From contig NC_081333.1 of the NCBI RefSeq assembly GCF_022539665.2, positions 2,170,001 through 2,234,000 of the forward strand: a stretch of 64,000 nucleotides of DNA, in the 5' to 3' direction. Every line of letters begins with the position of its first letter. The stretch's first letter is position 1. Under the pieces are notes generated by a model that saw nothing but the letters and a program-made list of their open reading frames with translations, was not told the origin of the DNA and made no database searches. Origin of the DNA: Daphnia carinata (Eukaryota; Arthropoda; Branchiopoda; Diplostraca; Daphniidae). Shown piece after piece: positions 38,551-50,396 of this stretch. Position numbers and translations under genes: made by a program.

Positions 38551-39352
38551 GATGCCTGAATGTGGTAACAGTCGAATAAACCTGAAAAAAAGAAAGCAGA
38601 ACGAGGGGTAAATACTTAAACATGCTTCATCAACGTAGCAATGCAAGCTTGTAGTGAATGACGGTAGGGTTTGCGTACGAGATAAGGTTTAAATAACATA
38701 ACACGGTAGATTCATTTAAGTATCACACACTCTGTAGGAATAATTACTTACTTGTACTCGTCTGACGATTAGAAGATCTGTTAAAATTTGACAAAGCTCA
38801 GAAAAACGACAGCGTCATAAATACCACACAGATAGGACGCAGAGGAAACGCAGTTCTGAAACAAAAATCAATCGGGCGGATGTTGATGCTACATTGCCAC
38901 TTGGTGTTATATATACACAACTGTGTCATTTGTTTTCCCTTAAACCCCCGCCAAGTTTGAAGCATGACGGACTTATTCTCTATCGTTAGCACAGAGTTTG
39001 TACTTTTACAGATTACACGAGTTAGATTGTTCCACATTCATGCATTAAATGTTTATACAAAGAATTTTTGAGAATAAACTCATTCGTATTAGCTTTGCAT
39101 TCACGTAAATGCTGGCATTTTAGTGGGTGGTCGAATCTCAATTAGATATGCTTTTTACCTATAGTAAGGCCAAGCGAAATTCGCTTTTCGCCATGAATAC
39201 GGATAATGAATAGCGTATAACAAGCATAAAAATTTTATAAAGGGATGTTTATTCATGTAATCAATAACTACTTGACTGAGAAATTAGGCAGGCATTTTTA
39301 GTTCCAGCAACACACTGCATTTCACAACACAAAGCTCCCGACTTTAAAATTT
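38551..39352. other. Intergenic, TTC14 promoter and PPOX 3' UTR
   Basis: No supported exon on either strand. The TTC14 start is at the low end and the PPOX stop at the high end, both on the minus strand. Confidence 0.45.
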
Positions 39353-40908
39353 CTAAATCTTGAGCGTGGCAGCCAAGTGTTCGACCGCTTTAGTTGCATT
39401 GTGAATACAGTCATTGACTGAGACTCCGTCGAATGAAGCACCTATCAATACAAGGCCTAGTCGGTTATCGTCGACATAGCGCCGAATTTTTTCCACCCGA
39501 TCACAATGGCCTACAGTGTATTGCGGAATGCTGAAAAGCAAAGTCAAAATTACAGATGACTTCTCAGATTATAATGCATATCTTACCATTGCCGTAGAAT
39601 ATGGACTTGGGTACGGGCTGGTGCGTCGCTTATACCAAGTACTGATTCCATTTGACCCAGAGCTATTTTTAACAATGCTTCTTCATTAATATGGTCACCA
39701 AAAAGGCTTTTAAACCATTTTCCACCCATCATCGCGGTTAGTATAGTTCGATCGCCTTGAGGAAAACTGCAGGTATCATATACCACTCCTAGTAGCGGTG
39801 AGTTTTGAGATGACGGCACTAGGAAACCGAATGCATCATGGTTCAACCGTTGACCAGCCCATTCCAAGTTGACTAGTCCCACCGTGACGGAATCAATTGA
39901 TTTAAGTAATTTGGCCAAGGTAGGGTGGGTCTTTTCTACTAATTCAGATAATTTGAGCGATGGCAACGCACTAATCACCTTGCAACAATGCAGTTCTTCT
40001 TCGCCAGATCGCACTACGAAACTACCGTCTTTTCGAACTTCTAAATCTAGTAATATTTTTAATGATTAATACAACATCTAAAAGGAAGTTGATTCTGTCC
40101 AATATAAATTTACCTGTGCAGGGAGATTCAACATATAATTCTACCCCAGCATTTGTGATTTTTTCTGCTAGAGTTTCTGGGAGTGACTGTATTCCTCCTT
40201 GCAAACTCCACACCGGCCAGCGTTCTGACTGAGCTTTTTTGGCTAAATCCGAAACTTGGTACGTGGGCGGTGGAGGTTTTCGCAATGCACTGGTCAGGAA
40301 GCCAAATGTTATGCGACCATATTTTTGCTCAGCCTCCTTAAGCGATTTCAGCAAAAACTTTACGCTAATCTCCTTAGCATCACCAGCGCACACTCCGCGT
40401 ACCAATGGGTCAATAGCAAATTCTGCTATGTCCGGCCCAAGACGACGAGAAACGAAATCAAACATTGATTCGTCATCTTTGGAACTTTTGCTTGTAAATA
40501 GGTCACGGAGAACAGCTGCAAGTAAGGGTTTGTGAAAAGGGGGCGTGGTTTTGAACAAAGCAGATAATTGTGTCGGCAATCGGATTAGTTTAGAATCAAC
40601 GTAAACGTAACGATTAACAGAAGAGGGATGACCATAGGGAACATTAATAATGTGTTCTTGAAGTCCAAGTTCCTGTACAAGATTTAATGCAGTTATTCCT
40701 GACTCTCCAACAGGTCTTAGTGTTCGTGGGCCATGTTCATACACAACACCATCTTCATTCCTGGTGCTATGTATCCAACCTCCTAAACGATTGGCTGCTT
40801 CGAAAAGTACAATACGTTGGGGGCAGGATGGATTTGGGACAACTTATATGCTGCTGTTAAGCCACTTATGCCACCACCAAGGATTGCCACTGTTCCTGAA
40901 GATCCCAT
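39353..40908 (-). CDS. PPOX: Protoporphyrinogen oxidase, with an apparent 1-base deletion
   Basis: Exons 40114-40908, 39587-40046 and 39353-39530. The Rossmann FAD motif is AILGG-GISGLTAAY, followed by FEAANRLGGWIHS, HGPRTLRP and the C-terminal LIGASFDGVSVNDCI. Heme pathway enzyme oxidising protoporphyrinogen IX at the inner mitochondrial membrane. The reading frame breaks once between AYKLSQIHP and CPQRIVLFEAANR, near 40819-40830. Adding one base restores homology, gives 477 residues (the human length) and makes the exon 1 donor phase fit exon 2. Either a sequencing/assembly error or a recent null allele; the rest is under no visible decay. Confidence 0.9.
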
Positions 40909-41638
40909 TTCTAGGATAAACAATATTGTCAGAAAGTATTACAGATTGTTGTTTACGTTGTCTATGTAATGAAAAAAACAATCAGAAGTATTCTGAAAAA
41001 AATTAAATGCCAATATTACATATGTAGTTTTCAGTTAGAACTGTTTGAAAATATGTTCAGCCACAGACGACAAGATTCTACTGCCTACACAAATATCCTT
41101 TAGTTATTATCAAATCGAATAATCTGTAAAAACGGGGATAGATCTAAGAGTTGGAACTTGGCAGTTCAAAAAGCAAATAGAAACTTCTGAAAACTGCCTG
41201 CATACAGCATACCTACTATTTAAGAACAAACTTTTGAAGAAATTATCACGAGTGAGTGATCTTTTCGACGTCTTACAGTTTTGATAACCCTCCACGTGGG
41301 TTCATAATGTCATCAAACGAGCGATAGCCCGTTTGTTTATTAAAAGGAACCAGATACGCCCCGACTGTAGAATGGCATTCCAACCCCCTCTACTGGATTT
41401 TTAGCGCGGTTTTTACGGATGCAGACCTGTTTGATGATTTTGATTTGCTTTGGATATGGTTTGCTGTGATGGTAAAATAAGTATGGATTTTTTGCGAAAT
41501 TTTAACGAAATTTAAAAACGTCTCGTTAACAATACACCATATATTGGTTGATTTTCTTCAGAAAAAAAAAAAGAGTTACTAGCTTATTTTATACTGTCCT
41601 GTACAATATTTATTTTAAACCTAGATCCATTGATAACA
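40909..41638. other. Intergenic, PPOX promoter and GINS1 3' UTR
   Basis: No coding exon is supported; the minus-strand frame at 41110-41295 has no conserved motif. Confidence 0.45.
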
Positions 41639-42407
41639 TTATGAAACATGCTCAAGGACACCCTGAGCGATAAGAAGTTCACACTGTACGCGAGGCAACA
41701 GATGCAAGCTGTTCTTTTTCAAAACTACAATATCACCATCCTCAGTTTCAAACTCACCAAAATCTGTAAGACATTTAACTTGAATGTAGAGGTTTTTGGG
41801 TGGCTTTAGGTTCTGTGTAAGATCAAGGGAGTAACTCCCTTCACCAATAGATTTCATATATGTAGCAAGGGATTTGTTGTACTTAATAAAAAACTGGGTT
41901 TCAGGCTCACAAATATTTGCCTTAATATCTGGAGGCAGCACAGATCCAAAATGCCAGCGATGCTCTTTGATTCTTTCAAGTCTATTGTAAAGATAAGCCA
42001 TCAAACACCTAAAGAGAATATTTAATAGACTAGTAATAAATAAAGATTTTCATTTTACAAGTTTACCTCTTATTTCTTTCTAGGGCACAGTGACGAATAT
42101 GTACTGAAGTAATGTATTCTGATTCCCCTGCTACAGCAGAGCTCCTGGAGAGATATATTATTAGTGGACAATCTTACCTCATTTGATTTATTTTAAATTT
42201 TTTTACGCATCTCTTTGGTTTTCCTCAAACAACGCTCTCATCTCCTCCAGTACTTGGCGAACTGCATCTTCCTACCAGAATGTCGGTTAGAACATGAAAT
42301 AAAAAGTTTTTAAAGGATAAAAGAAGTTAGATTACGTTGAAGGGTGGAAGGAAGTCTTTAGCTCTTTCGAGTTCCTGTATGAGCTCAACTCCTCTTTGAG
42401 CAAACAT
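41639..42407 (-). CDS. GINS1: GINS complex subunit PSF1
   Basis: Exons 42336-42407, 42207-42271, 42067-42144 and 41639-42008 give 194 residues, the size of PSF1. Signature segments: MAYLYNRLERIKEHRWHFGS, YNKSLATYMKSIGEGSYSLD, LKPPKNLYIQVKCL and the C-terminal B-domain FETEDGDIVVLKKNS...LLPRVQCELLIAQGVLEH. GINS with CDC45 and MCM2-7 forms the CMG replicative helicase. Confidence 0.96.
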
Positions 42408-43248
42408 CTTGACGAAACGATGATTCCTTCAACCATAGCTTTATAAACACAAAAAAAGGATGGCGGGAACATGGACTGCTTAATACTCATGGCCTATCGC
42501 ACGACAACTAGTTAAACTTTCAGCGACGATTGCACATCGCTAAGTACAGGCTGGTGGCGCCATTGGTGGCCGAAAGATGCACACAGTTGAAGAAAACCAG
42601 AAATTGGCCGAAGATCAGAACGTACTGGCGCGACACACGTCAGTTCGAATCGACGTAAAGGCGGTTTTTTTTTCTATGAGGGCTGATAATACAGCTGTGA
42701 ATTTAACCAGCTTTCTAAATAAAACATGCGTAAGAATCTTCGTAACTGTTAATATCGGTAACGATGTAGCTTGCAGGCAACCCTAAGCCCAAAAAATGAA
42801 ATAAAAATATTAAAACTCGAGAGTAAATTATTATGTCAATTTAGGTTATATATTTAAGTTGTCGCGACCAAATCACCGCGCTAGATTCTTTTCCATTTGG
42901 GAAGTGAAAGAAAAAATTTTCTAACGGGCGAGAATTAACAGATTTAATTCTTTGACGGTCGCTTAGAGGACTGTGATTTCTTCATGTGCCAAACACAGAC
43001 CATGCTATAATATATGAAACAACGTAGTTAGTCACAATGTATCATCGGGATACTTGTCCAGTGTTTTTCATTTAAGCAACCGAACAATGATGCCCAATGG
43101 GAACGTGCCAGTCGAGAATATCTATACATCTCTTATCGAAGGTAGGTCATTGGGACAAACGATTCAAATGCGTGAGCATAACAAATGGATGGCGAGAATT
43201 GACTAGGTTGCTTGATAACGGGTCAAGCGGAAGAAGCGTGGAATGTCA
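42408..43248. other. Intergenic, GINS1 promoter and SLC35F5 3' UTR
   Basis: A plus-strand open frame at 42577-42786 has no recognisable motif and no splice partners. The remainder is AT-rich non-coding DNA. Confidence 0.45.
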
Positions 43249-45530
43249 CTATTCTGAAGACGATTCAGGTTGCTCTATTAGGGATTCGCGCTGTTCTCCG
43301 TCGTCACTGTCGCTCATAAACCGATTTCTGTCAACGAAAAACCAAGATCTTTGAATGCCCGAAATGACAAATTGGAACACAAAAAGTTTACCTATTGCGT
43401 GAACGGCAAGAATCAACGATGCGGTTGAGTATCTGAGCAACTGGGTCCCACTCTTCCCAGTGAGACAGTAATGTGACGGCAAAGAAACTGAGGAACATTG
43501 GAATGGAGCCGATATAGAATAGGAATGGATAGGAAACATGCTTGACGGCCACATCAGCCAGCATTGACAGAGGAATTGTCAGACTCATGGCCAATGTGGC
43601 AATAAGCGATGACGTCAGAAAGCAGCCCCTAAAATTTAGATAATTTTAAGTGAATTTCTATGGTCACTCTTCTAACTTTCTTCTATGCGAAACTTTCAAA
43701 ACATCCTCTTGGTCGAAGTTGAAGCGTTGTGTTGGCCTCAACGGCCTTTTTGAATTAGTATTTAAAATTTTTTTGGGCTCTCCCTCATACTATGCCTAAA
43801 AGGCTTGCACTACGAGAAAGTTTCGATCTCTTGCGTTTCAAAGTGAACCACAAAGGAAAATTACAAGCATGACTACGTGGGCAAGTGAATCAAATGTGAA
43901 ATAACACAGATTCTACCAATCCCTACTACTATAATTACCAATTATACTACTAGGAACACTTTTACCATAGCCATAGGAACTCCGAGAGAACGGTGCCAAT
44001 AAGTCCGTTTAGGGCAATGTACAACCACTGCTGCTGTGTTGGCCATACAAATATTTCCAGTTTGGTAGCATGAAGGATGAAGAAGGATGGCCACATCACT
44101 ATAGTGTTTATAAGTCCAACGAAGCCTGCGAAATTAAGCAAATTCACTACTCGTCCTAGTAACTTTTCTAGTCATAAATACCGAAAAACATTGGAATGCT
44201 CATTTTATCTTCGTGGTCAACACGACGTTTTAATAGCACCAGGTAGGCGGCATAGCACATGGAGCCAGCTAAGGCCCATCCTGCACCCACAGGAATAGAC
44301 TGCTCTACCTTTAAATCCGACAAGCTAACCAGTACAACTCCAGCAATACTGAAAACAACTGCGATGAGCTTTGTGAGTGTAAACCTATCACTCGAACCCG
44401 ACGGTAGGCAAGCAGCAAGCATTAAAGTAAACAGACTGCTACTTGACGAAAGCACATTCACGAGGCCAGCTTCTGTGTGGGACAATGCCGCTTGGTAGCT
44501 ATAATTACCTAAAAACCACTATAGGATAACAATAACAACCAAGTTTATTAGTAAATTTTTGTTATTAAACGTCAAGAAGCTAATACCAATAATGAAAACG
44601 TAGCGGCAACTTTCATAGTCTCCAAAGAGGAGAGTTTTTCTGCGCACCGACGGGTTGCAACTTCTGCCCGGATTGAGGCGGAATACGACAAGCGAGCCAT
44701 TAAAGCGTCAACAGCTTCGTTGGGTGATAGCTCACGGACCTTTTTGCCACAAATAGTATTGATTGAAAAATTACGGCATTTCTAGAGATATGGGAAAACC
44801 TCTACGACTCCGTTGAATCGAACCGATCTTGAGGTGCTCTCTTCAGTACTTTCGAGAATTGATGCTGGCTGACCAGATTCTTCGTCAGTTTTCATGGGAA
44901 CGAATGTAGGTCCACTCTTTAATGACACAACATTTTTTCTATGAGAAATACTACAAATTGAATTTTACAAAATACTATAGCTTACAAGCACTGAAGAGGG
45001 ATCTTCTGGGTCTTCTATCACATCTTGCTTTAAATGCTGTACAGTATTTATCTCCAGATAAGATATATAGAATTTACTTATGATTAAGTTGACAACTCCT
45101 ACCTGGTACTCATATGTGTGTCCAAAACACTGTTCTCTCCAGGACTTGGCAAAAATAAACCCAGTCAAATAAATCATGAAGAAACTTGTTTTGAAATAAG
45201 TAGTAAAGAAGGGTTTGTCATATTCTGCATTTTGAAAAATATACTGAAAAAAAATTGTGGTGAAACCTTTTCTCTAATATAATGATAATGATAAATTATT
45301 ACTTTTGTCAGTTCTGATGAAAGCACCTGGAAATACAGAAAGTCAAAAATAGGTAAATAAATAGTGGGAAAACGACAAATATAAGTTACCCAAATAACAT
45401 CGACAAAAAGAAGCAGAAGTAGGCCTAGTAGAAGACGTTGGCTTTTCGATAATAAACTGGTGCACGAAATGAAGGACAGTGAAGAAGGAACTACGAGGAT
45501 TGTTTCATCCTCGGACAGTGCTACGGCCAT
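43249..45530 (-). CDS. SLC35F5: Solute carrier family 35 member F5-like transporter
   Basis: Ten exons give 486 residues: 45390-45530, 45303-45326, 45103-45243, 44986-45036, 44800-44916, 44587-44739, 44182-44518, 43966-44125, 43392-43628 and 43249-43348. About ten hydrophobic segments of the EamA/DMT fold are visible, with a hydrophilic loop of about 100 residues after segment two. Diagnostic blocks are [39 protein letters not shown] and [17 protein letters not shown]. The acidic tail [14 protein letters not shown] matches the family. Exon 2 is a 24-base microexon. The last exon has two in-frame acceptors 21 bases apart. The substrate of SLC35F5 is not established. Confidence 0.93.
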
Positions 45531-45988
45531 TATATTTTTGCACGGAGTAACAGTGTACACGATACGACATTGAGAATCTTTTAAAGCAGTTTAATTTTTC
45601 TCGAATTAAACTTGAGGTAGACAAAAATTTCTTAAGTTTTCACAACACTTTCTTCTAGTATTGGACTGTCAAAGATCGAAGTATTGATGACACAAAGGAG
45701 TTGCACGCTCAAGTTATTGAAAAACATATTTATAGTTGTATTATTAGTAATAGAATAAATTTCTAAAATTCAATAAAAAATATAGTTAGCAGCATAAGAA
45801 GTAGGATGGAATAATGCTTCTTATTTTTTAAACCATAATTGAAATTGGCAACACCAAATTTAAATTTGTTTTATAGTTCCCTATATCGTCTGTTTCAAAG
45901 GAAAATCAACAGTTTAAGTGGTTTTCGTGTGGTTTTTACTGAAGTTCGTTAGTTCGAACATCTTTTATTAACTGAACTTCCAACTAGA
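45531..45988. promoter_or_regulatory. Divergent SLC35F5/NUP43 promoter
   Basis: 458 bases between start codons of head-to-head genes. No coding potential. No TATA box placed as expected was seen. Confidence 0.45.
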
Positions 45989-47486
45989 ATGGCAGAAACA
46001 GTTTGTGCAAAGTTTGTTTCAAAAAAGATCCGTAAAGTGCGATGGCAACACCCTGCTGCTTTCGGTCGCCCAAATCCAGAATACTTTGTCACCGGTAGCT
46101 GGGATGACGAGGTTCATCATATAAATAAATTACTTCATAATCTATTATGGAGTTCATTTACTTTTTTCTTTTACCTTCTCCACAGCAAAATGAGGTATCT
46201 TTTTGGAATGTCATTCAACCAAATGAGCAGAATATTGATCCTGTATTGGTGTCTACGGTTCCTGTCTCTGGGGATGTGAATGATATAGCTGTAAGCATGA
46301 AAAATGTTTCTAAAAAACTTATTATTTTAACTGTATAAAAATGTTTTGTCTCCCTTTTCTAGTTCTATGACACATCCACCTTCTTTGTTGCCTTGGGCAA
46401 TGGTTCTATTGCAATGATGAAGATAGACCAAAAATTAACAATGATTAGTCAATGGAAAGACATTCATCATTTCAAGTAAGTTAAAAAATAAATAAGAATA
46501 AAATTAATTGAAAATAACATTTACCGTTTTATAGAAGTATGAAAGCTCCTGCTACTGGTGTTCTTTGCCAATCCCCTGAGATAGCATCTATTGGAGAGGA
46601 TGGTAAACTAAATTTGATGCGAATGAACCAAGAGAAGCCCTATAAAACTCTTGGTAAAGTTTAATTTCCTTTAAGTCATACCTAAAGAAATGTCTTGATG
46701 GCATTCCACAAAAATTTACTTCTGTTTTTTTTTTTTTGAGGAGTAAATTCTTGTAGTTTCTATTTCCAGTTTTCAAAATTACCAAAATTGTTAATTGAAC
46801 TTTCAGATGCTGATAGCTGCAGCTTAAACGCAGCCGTTTTCACCTCTCAAAACGAAATTTTCACGGGAAATTCAAGAGGTATGATCAAACTGTGGGATTT
46901 GCGATCAGTATCGGAGAAGCCAATATTATCAACTTCACTTTCCGAAGATTCAGAGGTGACAAGGCAGTCTTCGTAACTTTCTTAGTTACTACTTATTCTT
47001 TACTAGGTGGGTGTAACAAGTATGGACAAACATCCGTTTCAAGGACACATAGTTGCCGTAGGTGGCTATGATGGAATGCTCACTATATATGATATGCGCA
47101 AGGCCCAGACTCCAGTGACCGTTATGGAAGCTTCGGACAATTGCCTGAACGATTTGCGCTTTCACCCAGAACGAGCAGATCATCTATTTACCGCTAGTGA
47201 ATCAGGAGCCGTGTGGCATTGGGTTCCATTATCTGGGAAAAATCCTGCTACAAGTATTAAAAAAAAAGAAAAAAGAACTGGATAATTTTTTAACATATAT
47301 TGACTCGTAGGTGGCTCATCTAGTAACCTTTGGCTGAGTGGAGATTTGGCTACTCAACAACTTAACATAAAAGAAATTCTCCCCACTCTACCCCTAGCAG
47401 TAAACAGTGTGGACGTCTGTGGAGAATCTCTGATATGCGGAGGAGATAATGAGGCATTTTATTATGTTTCAAATGTTGTATTCTGA
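45989..47486 (+). CDS. NUP43: Nucleoporin NUP43 (WD40 protein)
   Basis: Exons 45989-46111, 46186-46290, 46363-46475, 46535-46653, 46807-46955, 47007-47253 and 47311-47486 give 343 residues. The protein is a WD-repeat propeller with ITGNSRGMIKLWDLR-type and AVGGYDGMLTIYDMR blades and HPERADHLFTASESGAVWHW. The N-terminal CAKFVSKKIRKVRWQ and C-terminal LAVNSVDVCGESLICGGDNE match NUP43, a component of the NUP107-160 Y-complex of the nuclear pore scaffold. Confidence 0.94.
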
Positions 47487-47502
47487 ATTTACCTGTGAAA
47501 AC

Positions 47503-47508
47503 AATAAA
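47503..47508 (+). terminator. NUP43 poly(A) signal
   Basis: AATAAA 17 bases past the NUP43 stop and only 28 bases before the stop of the convergent torsin-like gene, so the two 3' UTRs must overlap or be tiny. Confidence 0.55.
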
Positions 47509-47535
47509 ATCTGTCTTCCTTTCCGTCAAGCAGTT

Positions 47536-48699
47536 TCACGTGTATAGGTTGACAAAAGTAGGTACAGTTTTGCACCCTGCAGCGACAAAATAGTCTTTTC
47601 GGGGAGGAATGAAGCGAAAATGTTGGATAATTTTATCTATAAGATCAGGTGATGCTACCTTCTTCTTTAACTGCAAATCGTTATGAATGCACTGCTCTAA
47701 CTGCATCTTCTCAAGAGGCAGATAAGGAACCGGAACGAAAGGTATCTTCCGCTGGGCGAAACCGTTGATAAGATGAGAAGTCAACTTCTTAATGGTCTCG
47801 CGAATATCTTCATGACTTACAGTGTGTCTAGTTCCAAATCTCTCGCGCTCGTGAAAAAGCAATTCGGCAAATTCCTTCTGGCCATAATTACTCGTCAGTA
47901 TTATAACAATTTTTTGGCGAGCGCAAGAAATATTTTGACTGACACTGGACACCATATCAAGCAAAGTTTCAATCAGTTGACTATTCGCGTAGTCTGAATC
48001 TTCAATAAAAATGAGGTTCCAGTGACAACACTTTAACTCATGGAAGGCCATTTGAATCTCTTGCAAGTTTGACCAGGGTCCAAGGTGTAAAGACACTTGA
48101 TTAGTTTGTTCTGACATGGAGTTAGCAATCAAGTGGGTTGTCCACGTTTTTCCTGTTCCAGGTCCTCCTAGGAGAACAAGCACTGCCATTTGTTCAACTG
48201 TTACTTGAAGTTCTTCCAGTGCATCAATAATTGTTTTAGCTGCTGGCAACTGCCCATAAAGATTAGTAGTTAATTCATGTTTCAGTAGCTTGAGATCCAC
48301 CTCCATTGATTTTGTGTCACAGAGATCCCAGTCTTTGTATGAACTGGTTAGTGACAATATAACTGTTACAATTAATATCACACCCAACAAGAATATGTTA
48401 CCATAACTTGATGTTTTGGGATCAGATGTTTCACATGTCTTCTTACATTTTTCTTTTGATTCAATTTTATTTGTGGGTTTTAGAAAGTGGTTGGCTGGTT
48501 TGCACTCTGTATTAGCATTTAACGCTAGATTTTTTCCTATGCATTGGCCTCCTGGAAAAGGCTGATACAGAACCAATGCCTTGGAAGGATCTGAGGCATG
48601 AGTTTTCAATACCAATTTCCTTCGTGAAGGGTTTGAGATTTCTACGTTCACTAGATAATTGCAATGGAAATTAAAATCTTTCATGAGATAGCATAACAT
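47536..48699 (-). CDS. Torsin-like AAA+ ATPase with membrane segment
   Basis: A single open exon of 387 residues. Residues 101-119 (NIFLLGVILIVTVIL) form a membrane segment after a basic, Cys-containing N-terminus, which recalls TOR4A-type torsins. Torsin features: LYGQ.PA before the ATPase domain, Walker A GGPGTGKT at 178-185, and the sensor-II motif GCKTV near the C-terminus. Two oddities: Walker A has the standard GKT where most torsins have GKN, and the Walker B position reads LIFIEDSDYA instead of the usual FDEMDK, so ATP hydrolysis is uncertain. The start is the first ATG; an upstream exon is not excluded. Confidence 0.8.
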   Translation of the reverse strand: MLCYLMKDFNFHCNYLVNVEISNPSRRKLVLKTHASDPSKALVLYQPFPGGQCIGKNLALNANTECKPANHFLKPTNKIESKEKCKKTCETSDPKTSSYGNIFLLGVILIVTVILSLTSSYKDWDLCDTKSMEVDLKLLKHELTTNLYGQLPAAKTIIDALEELQVTVEQMAVLVLLGGPGTGKTWTTHLIANSMSEQTNQVSLHLGPWSNLQEIQMAFHELKCCHWNLIFIEDSDYANSQLIETLLDMVSSVSQNISCARQKIVIILTSNYGQKEFAELLFHERERFGTRHTVSHEDIRETIKKLTSHLINGFAQRKIPFVPVPYLPLEKMQLEQCIHNDLQLKKKVASPDLIDKIIQHFRFIPPRKDYFVAAGCKTVPTFVNLYT

Positions 48700-49031
48700 G
48701 AGATTGATGCTTACTTTTCCTATGGCATATTACGTGCGGCAAGATGGAAAAACCAAAAAACTATTTAAAGGACATGTAATTGTTAATAAACATCTGAATC
48801 AGAAAACGGAAAAGGAGAAACTAAAACAATGGTGGGCAATGGGCAAGAAGATCGTGGCAAAAATGTTTTTCGATTTGAATATTACTGTTTCTTTTCGTCT
48901 GCTTTTCTTCAAATGTCAAAACTGTATCGTCTGCATTTATTGCATCGTTTCAAAACAGTTTTGGGATTAAATACAAACCGTAGAAGCTACAATGACTAAT
49001 AAAATCTGTATCAGAAATCATTGAAAAGAAA
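48700..49031. promoter_or_regulatory. Divergent torsin/KDM8 promoter
   Basis: 332 bases between the start codons of the torsin-like gene and KDM8. An open frame covering most of it on the plus strand (48698-48970) has no conserved feature and is treated as non-coding. Confidence 0.4.
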
Positions 49032-50320
49032 ATGAATGAAGTTCATAACCTGTTTCCACGTGAAAGGGATGGTCTACAGTTAGACAAAATGGACGATAAG
49101 AAATTAAATCCGTCCATCCTGCATCTTTTCGGTGAAATCACTCAGATGTACCTGGAAGTTCGCAACAATTCTGCAGCCCAATTCTCGGAGATGGATTGTT
49201 CCACGCTTTTACTGAAAGCCGAGTCTACCCTGCATTATGTGTGGGAGAAATTACATACTGGCCAATGGAAGGATGTTGATCCAGAGTGGAGAAAATTGTA
49301 TTCATATGTTTCACTTTTCAAAGCACTTCTCTGTCTAGAACTTAGTAAAGATGAAGACGAAGGTCTAGTTAATGCAATTGCTGCATGTGATATGGGTCTC
49401 ATCATGGGAGAGCCAATACTAGATGGTTTGTTGAGCAATATAGCAGACAGCCTTAATGAAAAGTTATGGAAGTTGTCAGAGACCAAAAAAGCCATTCAAG
49501 AGAACCAAAAGGAACAAGAAGACAGCAATGGATGCTACCCTAAAATAAACAAAAACAATTTCGTAGAGACTGTCCACACACCTAGCATAGAAACATTTTT
49601 GCTAGACATCATGGACAAAAAGCCTGTAGTAATCACAGGTAATACATCAATAAGTGTTTTTAAGAATTTAAATTAGCCAGTTCATGTTTTCAACTAGGTG
49701 CAATGGACTTCTGGCCAGCAATGTCTGAATCTCGGTGGAGCATTAATTACTTTAGGAAAGTCGCTGGCTATCGAACTGTGCCTATTGAAATTGGTTCAAA
49801 GTATACCGACGATGCCTGGTCCCAATCTCTTACAACCGTGAACGAGTTCATTGACAATTATATTTTTACTTCAAGCGCCACAGCAGGATATTTAGCGCAA
49901 TATCAACTTTTCCAGCAAATTCCACAATTAAAAAAAGATATTCTTGTTCCAGATTATTGCTACTTAGGTACTTGTGACGATATCCAAGTGAATGCATGGT
50001 TTGGTCCTCGCGGAACAATCTCGCCCCTCCACTATGATCCTGACCACAACTTCCTTAGTCAAGTTGTTGGTTCGAAATATATTCGCCTATACAGTCAAGA
50101 AGTGACCGCGTCTCTTTACCCACACCAGCAGCATCTACTTTTCAATACCAGTCAAGTGGACGTTGAGCATCCAGATTTAGAAAATTTTCCTCTTTTCCCC
50201 TCTGCTCCCTATCTTGAGACAATTTTGGAGTCTGGAAGCATGCTGTATTTACCTCCTCGTATGTGGCATTATGTTCGATCTTTGAGTACGAGTTTCTCTG
50301 TTAGTTTTTGGTGGAAATAA
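49032..50320 (+). CDS. KDM8: JmjC-domain oxygenase KDM8 (JMJD5)
   Basis: Exons 49032-49638 and 49698-50320 give 409 residues (human 416). The helical N-terminal region is followed by the JmjC core: [18 protein letters not shown] holds the Fe(II) ligands His314 and Asp316, [11 protein letters not shown] the third ligand His393, and the C-terminus FSVSFWWK is the family hallmark. JMJD5 is a 2-oxoglutarate-dependent arginyl hydroxylase. AATAAA at 50316-50321 overlaps the stop codon. Confidence 0.96.
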
Positions 50321-50321
50321 A
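50316..50321 (+). terminator. AATAAA overlapping the KDM8 stop codon
   Basis: The TAA stop is inside the hexamer. If used, the 3' UTR would be about 20 bases; the convergent UBIAD1 stop is 77 bases away. Confidence 0.35.
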
Positions 50322-50396
50322 GATACGGAAGCTGCGAGCTATTACATAATGAATTAGTTGTATTCTCTGTCTCTATGATTCAACAAGAATCCATTT

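Noticed and set aside
48698-48970. Plus-strand frame starting beside the torsin ATG
   Set aside because: Overlaps the divergent promoter and has no domain and no splice partners.
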